Positions 12,601 to 24,600 of a stretch of 64,000 bases of DNA are shown one piece after another. Positions within the stretch are counted from its first letter, which is position 1. Every line of letters begins with the position of its first letter. The translations under genes were made by a program, and so were the position numbers. Under the pieces are notes generated by a model that was given only the letters and a program-made list of their open reading frames with translations, searched no databases and had not been told where the DNA came from. This stretch comes from Schistosoma haematobium (lineage: Eukaryota; Platyhelminthes; Trematoda; Strigeidida; Schistosomatidae), in assembly GCF_000699445.3 (NCBI RefSeq), contig NC_067196.1, positions 80,032,364-80,096,363 of the forward strand. Reading direction: 5' to 3'.

Positions 12601-15600
12601 CTAGATAACATAATCAATCACAGTTCATATATTTATTCAATTGTCTATAATGAGAAGTTAGTATTGTATGCTAAGATGGTTGTCCTTAAATCTAAAAAAA
12701 ACTTACAAATGTTTAACTTCGGTGCTATTTAATAAACGTCCTTGTTTTTAAATGCTAATGACATAGCCATGAACAATGATATTGACGGAAATAAACGGTA
12801 ATGGTAATTATTTTTTCTTTCAGTTGGAATTCACTCCACTTCATTTGGCAGCTAAAAATGGACATTTAAGGACTGTTCGTTGTCTTATCTTAGCTGGTGC
12901 TGATCCCAGTATTACAAGTCGTGTAAGTTGTCTAACAGAATAAATTATTTTTTCTTGACTTGTTAATATCACTTTATACTTTGAAAAAAATATTCTTTAG
13001 ATCAGGTAAGAATGATCGTCGTGCCATACCATAAATTGATGAAAGTGGAAATTCTGCCTTTAAACTTCGGACGAATGGTTCTAATGGTTAAGTGGGTTCT
13101 GTGAGACCTACTGTTCGTGAGTTCTATCCGTGGATGAGTTTGTTGGTGTGCACCACTAGAGAGTCTTGTACTGGAATAAAATAAACCCTCAGTGCTCCTT
13201 AGTTTTTAATGTTACCCCAAACGAGATCACTGTGATGGATGTCACATACGAAATAAGTAAAATTTTAGATAAATCTATTTGTAGTTTATATCATGAAATA
13301 ATCTTAGCTAGACTATCATTAAAAACCTGAAAGCATTAGATGACCGTTTCATCCTAGCATGATACTCTTCAGCAGTGCGCATCCACAAACTTCCACCCGG
13401 GAATCGAGCCCAGGAACTTTGGTATCGTGCACTAACATTTAACCTCTAGACCACTGAGCTGGTATGTAAAACTTCAATAGATTCATGATGTAAAAGTACT
13501 GGAAGTGTTTAATGGCTAATATTCAATAATAGATTATCAGTTAGCGGATTAACATGCATTAAGTTATAACAATAAACTTCAAAGAAATGAAATTCCCTCG
13601 ATTTGTTGTAGTAAAAATGACAAGATTACAAATTCAGTGAATATTTTCCAAATGATACCTTAAAAATAATTGGTACTTTCGAGAACACATGTATAAAGCA
13701 TTCAGTTAAAAACGTCACAAGTTTCATATCTTTAATGTTTGACAAAAAATTATGATTAAATCTTACATGAATAGATATTCAGCTTCGTTTGTTAATAACT
13801 AGCTAGCAATCTTATTATTCATTTATATCTTACTTTACCAATAAACAGTCTACTACCTAGTACCAAAGCACGTTTGTATGAGATTTCACCTTCAGATGGT
13901 GGAGATTTGTAGCTCAGGTGGATGATTCATCAAGATTTCATCTTGTTCTAAACTTACTGACTGGGTACGTATGTTATTCATAAAACTACAATGTCTAAGT
14001 ATTATTGAGAGAATAAATGCTCGTAAATCTATCTCAGAACATAAATTTTTCAAGTCAAAATGTGAACTTTCCTTATTCAATTGTTCATTTCATTTTCTTA
14101 GAATGGTATAACACCAGATGTTATGGCATATGCTCAAGGTCATTCAAAAGTTGGCATGTTATTAACAAAAATGAAACCGGTATGTGTTAACTTCTAAGAA
14201 CCTAGTTTTAGCATGCTTAGTACTACACCTATTCATTTTTTTATGTAAGAAGTAAAGTTTGTTTGCAAATATTCTATTGTTATGTTTATTCATTTAGTTT
14301 TGACTATTTAATTATGGTTTATTTTACGAAGTTTAATTGGGTTCTACTATTTTTGATGGAGTTTTGTTCTCCGAGCTGGATGGTTTGGTCGTGGAGCTTT
14401 CATTGTTTTTCTGAACGACATCATCAGCACAAACTTCAGATAGAAGTGAAGCGTTCGAATTTCTCTCTATGTGTTTCACAGCTTGTCCTGTACACCTCGA
14501 TGTTGATTGGTTCTTGTTGACCTTCAATTTGTCATTGTTTATTTCTTTTTTTGGTTGTGTCTCCCATTAGTTTGATTTTTGTTCCTATTTTTGGGATCTA
14601 CGATACAATATTTAAAATATTCTTTTTTGAGTAATAGAAGACACGTTTCAAACAGATTACTTAACTAATTATAATTAAATTCGCATAACGATTTATTTCA
14701 CCAGTTAGAGTTTTAATAAATTAAAATATCACTTGTTGAAATCATGAGTCAATTGAAGCTAGACCACCATGGAAAAACTGGAAGCACTGGACGGCCGTTT
14801 CAATTGACTCACGATTTCAACAAGTGAAATTTCTAAAAATCTCCACAAAACTTATTCTGATGAATTAAAATATATTTGAAATGTGTCCGTGATTTGATAA
14901 GGATTGTAAACAATCAACCGGAATATAAATGAAATTATATAAGTTAGTGTTACTTCATTGTTTTACTGTTTAAATTCTTTTTAAACTTTTAAAACGGATA
15001 TTTACTTTTCATAAAATTATATCAGTTAAAATATTGTATTAGAGCGGAAACAACAATGGTAATAGAATAATACTTCGTTGACTTCTGTTATTCTACAACG
15101 ATTGTCATTTTCGACTTCATTAAATTTATAAATTAGAAAAATTGCACGGAATTAGAATATTGATGATGAATATAATGCACCTTTAAACATCATTGTTTCC
15201 CTATGAAGTTAAACTTGAAGCCAGTTATTTAAACTGTATGTTTTGTGTTTATTATTAGTTGTTGTCATCAAAAGTCAGCTCACTTTGGACAGTTTTAACA
15301 AGATAGAAATTCGATTAAAGCGTGTTTCTAACAGGATTACGTTGGAATATGCTTATTGACCAATTGTTAACTAATCAGCCTTCGTGAATAAGCGGAGAAG
15401 TGAAAATTACAAATACACTGACATTTTCTTACTGTGTAAACTCAATTTAACTTGGTGGAATACAGTTGTGTTCTTGCCTAGGCGGCGTTTTGAATTAGAA
15501 AATAGTCGAGTGGAGTATGGTGTCCGAAGCATACTAGGGAATAGAAAAATGCTAAGTCAAAGTAGGCGGCATAGCAGACAGTATAAATCTAGATCCTATG

Positions 15601-18600
15601 AAATTAGTGAATATCTGTACAACTACTTTCATTATAATAAACACACCAACACAAAAATGACTATTACTGTAGTGGTTTTCAGTATAGATTAAAATGGGAT
15701 TAATACATAATAAGCCTTGTGATAAAGCCTTAATTTTGTAATTTGGCAAATAACCTAGGAAGTCTGAATACAAGATCCACTTACGTTCCAAAAAGATTTT
15801 AGTCATGTGTTTTTGTGCAAAATATTTAGAATACGTTTGTGTAGTTTTGTAACATGGAATATTTTACTATCAAGTTATCTAGTCTTTTCATGATTATGTA
15901 CATCAGTAATCTGGATGTATGAGCAGTTATAACCAGGTCACGTTGATCATTTTAAGTCAAGCAATCGATCAAATTTTCTTAAGCATACAATAATTCTTTC
16001 TCTATTAAATTTACATATATATTTATAAATATTCGTAAAGTGTGATGCAGTTTCACTCGTTACGTACCACCAACACGTTTATTTCTACGTCTTTATGACG
16101 TTTAGGTATGTTCCAGTTAAGCTCGCTAGTTATAGGCACTGCTATTTAGATATGTACTTCTCACTATGGTTTAGTGGTACAATATAACTCTGAATTTCAG
16201 AAAATCTTCCGAATATTAAAAAAAAATTAGATGATCTAATAATATTCATTATTTAACGTGTACATATCGAATCAGTGAAACGCATCGACTTCATCATTTA
16301 CATCGTCTTCATTTTAAATAATTTAACCCCAATTGAAATTTTAATCATTTCGTTTTCATTATTATAATTAATACTAAAAATTTACAAGGAAAAGCGTACA
16401 GCTTGGATTGAACAATTAAGACAAGGTACACATCGTATGCCAAGAATAAAGCTTAAATTATTTGGTTCAAGTCTTGTTGGTAAAACTCAATTAACACATT
16501 CTCTTTATACTGGTCCAATATCGGCATATTTAAAAAAGAAACTAACAGATTTTGCCGGTTTAACTGGAGAAGTCAGTAAGTATTTCTTTTAATTTATTCA
16601 ACAGATAAACTGTAACTGAAAAGACTTTGGAAATGAGAATTTTTTATTCATCATAAATAGATATTAGGAAATTGTGTATGATATTTTCAGCTTAAACAGT
16701 ATGATTATGAGTTACGTACTTAGTATTCTGTAAATTTTAAACCTCTTAAAACAAGTTTTGTAGCAACAATTGATTCTGAAGTTAGAAGTTTAGTAATTAG
16801 AAAACATTGTTATAAGATAAACCAAAAGGTTAATTTTTGTTTGATCAAAGGCTTGGCTGTGGTGATCTCTCACGCTAGTTAGTATGAAATCTCAATGAAA
16901 TACTAACTAAAATTAATGTTTGACAAATAAAACCTAAGAACTTTTGTTTGTTCAAAATCAATTTACGTACGTAGTATTTGTTTTTAGAAAGTGATCATTT
17001 TCGATCGGAAAAGTTAGTTTACAGATTAAATTTAAGAAAAAATCTTGATTATTTGTTTAACTTAGTGTCAAACATTCACTTGGTATTGTTTGGCTTGTAT
17101 CTTCCCATTGAAGTTTAAGACTGCAATTGATCAGTCTGTTATTGGCATATGTGTATACTGTACGTATGCCTCGATATTACCTTAATTCACAAGCTATTTG
17201 TAAGCAATGATGGATAGTGGCTAGCAGTGGAATCCAGGACGCGCGTTTCGTCCCGTTTGGGACTCGTCAACTGGATGTACCTCCATCTCAGAGAAGTGAT
17301 GTTCACTCTGGGACTCGAACTCAGAACCGTTCGCTTCAAACGACATCCACTCAGCTACTGAGTCCTTAGTGTCAAACATCTTAGATTACATGATGAAATT
17401 TTTACAAGAATTATATAGATGAAATCGAAAGTTAAATATATTTTTCTGTTGAGAAACGATCAATTAATAACGTGGATAATAAAAACATCTTATTGGAGTA
17501 TTATATACAATTTTGTGTGGAATCATTTCACTTTAGATTATTCACTCATAACTTTCTATAAAAAAGTACAACTGATGAATAATCTGTGGAAATTATATTT
17601 GAAATATTCTCAGCGATTGAAATTTAACTAATTCCAACGTTTCGTCCAGCTAACTTGTCTGGACTTCTTCAGGGTAATAATCAAAATCAAAATTATCAAA
17701 GAAATATATAGCTTTTAACAATCAGGATTATACTGTGTTAAACCAATCATATTTGGGTGTTGATTTTTTGTAAAATAGGATAAAATGAGTCAGTTGACTA
17801 CAAATCATGTGATGAATTCAACTACATGGAAATACTTAACTGAGTAACAAATCGTATGTGTGTGAGTGTGTGTGTATGTATGTATGTGTGAGAGATTGAT
17901 ATGAAGGAATAAATAAAGTTCAAGTTCAAGGATGAAAAATTGATAATGAAACATCGATGTACATGTTAAAACATAAATTGTATTGTTTAAAAACTCATTC
18001 AGTTCTTTCAATAATAATAACGATGCATATGATATTAAAAACAGGTTTAAACAAGAGATAGGTTCCAAATTTACTTGTCAAACGAAATTTGCCAGGTGGT
18101 TGCCATTTGAATACCATCTTTTCGGTTCAGGCTGTTCTTGTTCGCCCATATATGCAGAGCTTCTGCTGTCAATCTTTCTTTATGGGTGTTAAAACCTTTC
18201 TGAAGTATTTTGGTCCCTTCAAAATTAATCTTGTGTCCTGTTTCTAACGCATGTAACGCTATCGCTGACTTATTTTCAAGTTTCTTTAAATCTACCGAGG
18301 ATTTTTGAACATTTTTCAAGCATTGTTTGTGTTCCTTCAATCTTACATTTAATTGCCTGGATGTTTCTCCAACATAGGTAGCATTACAGTCATGACAGTG
18401 AATCTCATACACAATGTTCTGTTGTTCTTCCTTTGCTAACTTGCCCTTAACTTTCACCAATGTCGATCTTAATGTGTTATTTGCTCTAAAATACACTCTT
18501 ATATCATGTTTGTTTAGAATCCGTTTGATTTCTTCTGATGTTTCACTCCGGTAAGGTATGACTACGGTGTACTTCCATTCTTTTCGTATACTTTCTAGTT

Positions 18601-21600
18601 TAGTTTTTCTTTCATTTTTAATAATCTTTTTTAAAAACCTTTTTGGGTAGTTGTTATCCCTAAGAGTAGAAAATACTTTATTTAATTCGGTTCGTTGGTC
18701 TTCCTTGTCTGTAACAATCTTAGTACTTCTGTTCATTAGATTTTTTACCACATTAATTTTCGTGCTCTGTGAATGGGCTGAATTAAAATCCAAGTATCTC
18801 TCGGAATGCGTTGATTTTCTGTAAACATTTATTTTTAACTTCTTATTATTGTGTCGACGTTCAACCAGACAATCTAGAAATGCTAGTTTGTGGTCAACTG
18901 ATTCTAATTCCTTAGTTAGTTTAATGTTTTCAGAAATGCTGTTTGCATTGTTAAATAGTTCTTCCATACCATCCCGTTTATTGATAATAAAAATATCGTC
19001 TACATACCTTAACCATAACTTTGGTGGACATAAACTCTTTGCGATTGCACTAGTTTCTAGGGAATGCATGAATAAATTCGCTACAATCGGAGAAACTGGT
19101 GAGCCCATTGCTATACCCTCTTTCTGTCTGTAAAGTTGACCTCGAAATATGAATAAGGTAGATCTTAAACATAATTCTAAGCATTTTATAACCTCTGATG
19201 GATCTAATGGGTATCGTAAATTCAAATCTAAATCAGATTCTAAACAATCATTGATAATATCCATAGCTCGACTGATAGGTACATTAGTGAATAAGGAAGA
19301 TACATCAAAACTTGCCATTATTTCGTCCTCTTCTATATCGATGGTATCAATTAAATTCTTGAATTCCATAGAGTTTTTAATTCCATGATTAATTCGTTTT
19401 TCATATGGTTCGAGAATCTTAGCTAAATATTTAGCTAGATTGTAAGTCGGTGAATTTGTATAGTCTACCACTGGTCTTAGTGGAGTATTATTCTTGTGGA
19501 TCTTTGGTAGCCCATAAAATCTGCATGGATTACAACTCTTTGGATATAACATAAACCATAAGGACGATCCTAGCTTAGCTTTTAATGACTGTAAGAGTTT
19601 GCTAGTTTGCGCCTTGAGTTTATTAAGAGTTGTTCTACTTTTCGCTTCTTTGATTTGTTCATATGGACCCTCTTGTAGATGTTCTTTGGCTTTGTTCTCA
19701 TACTCTGTTTTATTCAATAATAACTGTAGTATTACCTTTATCTGCTCTCGTTATTATGATCGTTTTGTCCTCTCTCAGCTGTTTTAATGCGTAATGTTCA
19801 TTTTTATTTATGTTAGGGTTGTGAGGTTTCTGATGTAATAATGTGTTCATTATTTTATTCCTCAGTTCATTCGCTGTATCATTCGGGAGTATATTCAGCG
19901 CTGGTTCTACTGTTGGTATAACATTGAAAGGTGTTAATTTATGTCTATTTATATTGAAGTTGAGACCCTTTTTGAGTAATAATATTTCATGTGGGTTGAG
20001 AGGTCTATCCGATAAATTAACAATTATTTTATTCATATCATTTGTGTTAGATCTATTTTCCGTCTGTTGAACTTTGGTGTTTGATGAATGTTTCAATAGT
20101 TTTTCAAACTTCCTAATTTGTCGTTGTTTTGATGATTGATAATAAAATTGTTCTCTATGTTTGAAAAATTCAATTATATATGATCTTATTTCGTTCGGTG
20201 CGATAACTGACAATATGTCATCGATATTACAATAATCTATTTTCAAAAGTTAACTGGTTTATATAATTAATATTTCACTTTTATAATCTCCATAAATACT
20301 ATTGATTGATCACTGAGTAATGACAAATGTCATATTTATTAAGTCCTCTTTTACTGATCGAACTTTATCAAATTGGAAGGTTCTCACTAGCCAGTCCTAC
20401 AGATGATTAATCATGGTTTAAATAGTTTAGTGTTGACTTCTCAGGCTGTGAAAGTGGGTGTCCCTGTCCCAATGCATTAAGTGACAGTAATCCCATCAAG
20501 AATTTAGATACACCTTGTTGATGAGCGTCAACTAGCACGAAATCCTGCTTCAGGCTTTCCTACTGACTACTGCTAATCACTCAACACGTCCATATATGCA
20601 CATTCTCTACTTTTATACCCCACCAAATTCAGTTAAAAGAAAAAGTTCACGATTTTATGACGCAACTACGATCTTCAGGGTTTTTGAAGTCGGAAGTGAT
20701 ATGGTACCTCACTCATAACATTGGATGACATTCGCACTATGTAGCTAACCAACTTAAGTCACCATTTATTATATCCACAACCATTAATGATTAGTATCTC
20801 ATTTATTGTGTAAGATATAGATCCAACATTCAATCTTACTTGAGGTCGCAATTATTCATTACTGAGACGTTCCATATTAGGCTTAAATCACAGTCACATG
20901 CTCGATATTTAACATTTCTCTGTATGTTATTAGTGTACTATGAAAAATAACATTAGTTTTCACTTACCTTTTACTTGACTAATCTCTTTTGTTTTAATCA
21001 CAAGTTCAAATCACTTGAATCACGTTCACATATACTATGAATTACTTTTGTGAAATATTCTGAAGTACATTATATGATTGTTAAAAAAAGAGAATCAACA
21101 TTTCATTAGACTTGATTACAATTCCTGAGTTGAACAGTTGTATTTTTACCAAAATTACGCAATACTTTTGTTGTTATCTAATGATACAATCCTACATTTA
21201 AATACAATAAAATAACTTTAAGTAAATGCATAATTCACTATTGAAACAAAGAATAAGTTCTTTGCTATCTTTATCCATTTCTTAACATTATTGACTTTTT
21301 TAAACTTGTTAATGAATAGGCGGTAAATTCTCTAGGCATTAAATGCCCGTCTTAAATTCTTCCCAGATTTCCTCTTCACTTTGATTTAAAGAGATAAGAT
21401 TTCCATTTTGAAAAATAAGCCTAACTGTGTAGGCCATTGAATGTGAAGTCAATCAGAATTATACCCTGGTTTATTTGGGTAAAATGTGATTTATGGATTT
21501 TTCTTTATAGAATCAAATGATTCAGATTACAATTTAGTTTTCTGTCTAGGGATAAAATTGTAAAGGGATATTATTTGACCAAATTATTCTTGTATATTTT

Positions 21601-24600
21601 GTTGATTTTCCTTTTTGATCAAAAGACTGGTTAAAGAAGTGAAAGTCGTTTTTTTCGCTTGGATCGTATTCAAATGACACCTTGTTTGCTGACACAACTA
21701 TTGAATCTTGATTTTTTTTAGTTCTGTGAATGTTTCCTTTGTTAGCTTTTTTGCACTTATTATGAAACGAAAGATATTAAGCTAGAACTTATACAAAAGG
21801 GTTTCAGTCGTTTTCTGTTGTTGATAAAATAAATGGTTAAGAAATAATTATTTAAGTTATTAGGCCTCAGGTTAAGATAATCACTTCCCGGACCGTATAG
21901 AAAGGTGATGCATTCTAGAAGATATTGTTCATATATTTAAGGATGAGACTCAACAGACTGTATACACTACTTCAAGATGTGAATAGTAAATATTTTCACG
22001 TTAGTGTTGCCAACAGTATAGCTTTATGCGTGCAGAATGGATTAAGATAGTGTTTAGTAAGAATGTGTTAATTTCCTGATCTTGATACACCGAAAAAGTA
22101 CCAAGTACAAATAGGAAAGTACTGGCATCAAATAAAATTTCGCTCATTATATATATAGTTTATGTAATTTTGCCTCTTTAATAAATGGATGCTAACTAAT
22201 CGTCTTCGAATTTAATTAATGTCAGTGTTGTGTCGATTCACTTTAACTACTATTGTTTAGATTGCTGAATATATTTGTCAATTATATGGAAACACACTTA
22301 GACTATAAAGTTTCACTGACTGCCTTAAAACCAAGATTCATTACTCCTAGTCTTTTAGTGTGATTAATTGTTTTTTGTCAAACTCTGACAATATTTATTT
22401 TTAAGATTTGTTTTTATTTTCACATAGCTCTATTCATAAAATCACTAAACAGTTATACCTCTTGCAATAAACTAAAACCAATTAAATAATAAAAAAACTA
22501 GGGAAAACTAGAAAGCTGTTTTATCCGAGTTCATAGCTACTCACCTACATATATCCAAGATCTAGCACAAGATTGAATGTAAAACGCAAAGGTTTTAAAC
22601 GAACACAATAATCTTGGACCAATCAGCAGAAATTTGATAGAATTCGCTTGGTAAATTTGATCGTCATATCTAAATTCAATTGATAGATATTAGTTAAAAC
22701 CTTAATTTTTCCAAGAATTACAATTAATTGTGTTCTTTTCTAATTTAGGTCCGAAATCTAGTGTATATCGTCATAATTATCCATATTTGTGGGATATAGA
22801 AGCGCAACATGAAAATTATACGCATGGAATTGATGTTCATAGTAAGTCACTTGTATATAGACAACAATCCATAAATATTTTATTTTACTTTCATATATAC
22901 AACATTAGTACAGCAAATTTGTGGATACTGTCGAGTTTTCACGGTTCGAATTACGAATTATTCGTAGTTAAACAACTATTGAAACCTAGATACACTGAAC
23001 GCTCGGTTCATCCTAGTACAGGATTCTTCAGGATTCTCCATCCACGAGCCCGCATGCGGGGATCTAACGCACGACCTTCGGTCTTGCACGAGAATGTTTA
23101 AACTTTAGACCACTGAGTTGGCATCCAATGGTAATAATCTCTAACCTCAATTGATTCACTATACTGCGCTACCCTCATCTGTTACTTGCGATAGATAACT
23201 GTCTTATCCTCGACATGGATTGAACTCACAATTTAACCCATGAGAATCCTATAATCTCCTCGAATCCCCTTACTTACTTACGCCTGTTACTCCTCGTGGA
23301 GGAGAATAGGTCGCCCACCAGCACTCGCCATCCAACCCTGTCCTGGGCAATCCTTTCCAGTCGTTATTCATCCCTTTCATATTTGCTTCTATTTCGCGAC
23401 GTAATGTGTTCTTTGGCCTTCCTCTTTTCTGCTTCCCTTCAGGATTCTAAGTTAGGGCTTGCCTCGTGATGTAGTCTGGTGATTTCCGTAACGTGTGTGT
23501 TATCCATTTTCATCGTCTTTTCCTAATTTACTCTTCAGCCTGTAGCTCTTCTAGAGTTACTGCCGGTCCCAAGCCCGGGTAAAGGAGGAGGGTTGGGCAT
23601 GGGGTTATCGACTTCATCCCGTAGAAAACTAACTCGCTAAAAAACGCTTACCAGAAAAAATAATTCAAACCATTTAAACTCTGCCCTGGGATTTAGAAGG
23701 TCTTCATTTAGAAGAGTTGTGACGCCTCATGATGAAAGCCGAGTTCTTCCGGAAGTCACGAGAACGATGCCTGTTCTAACAACCAGAGCAACAATTTTTT
23801 AAGGTACATGGAACGTTTGGACTCTAATCCCCTACACCAATAATAATCTTGTGTTCATTAATGACTAGATTTAAGATGTAAATTCTGGAGTTCTAGTGAT
23901 AAGCTGTGACCAGTGGAGTCCAATTCGTGTCGGGCATGAGATAGCTATCCACTCCAGGCAAGCAATGGGGTCTGCGCAGGATTGTCGATTGACTGAAAAT
24001 AGACAATAATACTGTCGGATGCCGGCTTAGTAGTTTAGAGGTTGGGCGTTCTTGCAGGAGACCGAGGGTTCTGGGTTCGATTCCCGAATGCAGAGCGTTT
24101 GGCGTCGTTACTTAGGTACCCAATATATATAATATTTTATAAAAGTGTCATCTGTGTTCTCTGTCTGCTGAAAAAACATCATTAAGTTAACTAATGGATA
24201 GATGAGAACGGAAAGCTTACGTTATAGTAAACGAAATCGAAGCTTAATTTTTTCTTTTATACAATATATCTATACGAATATATTGTTTTACATTGATCTT
24301 ATGATACTACTGTAAGATTAAAAAATAACGATGAAAAGTGTCAAAGGATAGAATGAGTGACGTTCTGTTATAATAGTTCATTTTCCTTTAACTCTCATGT
24401 AATATATTTAGAATAACTTGTATATCGTAGATAGAAAATCCAATCAAACTATGGTTATAGATACAAACTCAGAAATGATGATCTGTTGTTATAATCTTTT
24501 TCTTTGATAATAAGCAACAAGCCTGTGAACTATAACTTAATGGGATAATAAAAGTCACCAGGATTGGTATGTTTTGACTTGAACAGTATATGGTCACTAG

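Larger units (their letters stand above)
11093..12823 (+). other. Intron D-E
   Basis: AT-rich intron with a partial tRNA-like repeat (11734-11902) and a short LINE fragment on the - strand (12245-12363). The remainder shows nothing recognised. Ends in a strong pyrimidine tract, TTTTTTCTTTCAG. Confidence 0.6.
12923..14101 (+). other. Intron E-F
   Basis: Contains two tRNA-like repeat copies in opposite orientation (about 13070-13215 plus, 13305-13480 minus) and a short R2 fragment near 13890-13950. Otherwise AT-rich, nothing recognised. Confidence 0.6.
14180..16388 (+). other. Intron F-G
   Basis: Contains an R2 repeat (14330-14480) and a very short foldback retroposon with target duplication (14730-14862). 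A somewhat GC-richer patch around 15440-15600 is unidentified. The rest is AT-rich. Confidence 0.6.
17634..20246 (-). mobile_element. Penelope-like retroelement, near full length
   Basis: Two overlapping open frames give about 726 residues with PLE-specific N-terminal phrases, reverse transcriptase and a C-terminal GIY-YIG endonuclease, in that order, followed by a hammerhead-like motif past the stop codon. PLEs are telomerase-related retroelements known from schistosomes (for example those named Cercyon). Only one frameshift interrupts the protein, so insertion is fairly recent relative to other repeats here. I did not find the duplicated pseudo-LTR at the 5' side, and the ends are uncertain. 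Confidence 0.88.
16576..22748 (+). other. Intron G-H with Penelope-like element
   Basis: The largest intron in the window (6.2 kb). It holds an Sm-alpha retroposon (17076-17364), a Penelope-like element (about 17634-20246, antisense to the host gene), a GT-rich microsatellite (17858-17894) and an R3 fragment (20440-20570). 16600-17060 and 20600-22740 are AT-rich with nothing recognised. Confidence 0.65.

Noticed and set aside
15384..15806. Frames at 15384-15692 (+) and 15552-15806 (-)
   Set aside because: No domain, and they sit inside an intron with no in-phase splice sites joining the DAPK frame.
17805..18068. 87-residue frame with His-Thr repeats
   Set aside because: Product of a GT-rich microsatellite.
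18849..20070. Three + strand frames (18849-19133, 19149-19388, 19843-20070)
   Set aside because: They are the reverse side of the Penelope-like coding sequence, which has motifs; these have none.
23900..24115. tRNA gene candidate
   Set aside because: A- and B-box-like sequences are present, but no acceptor stem or full cloverleaf closes. It is a SINE-like repeat found many times in the window.
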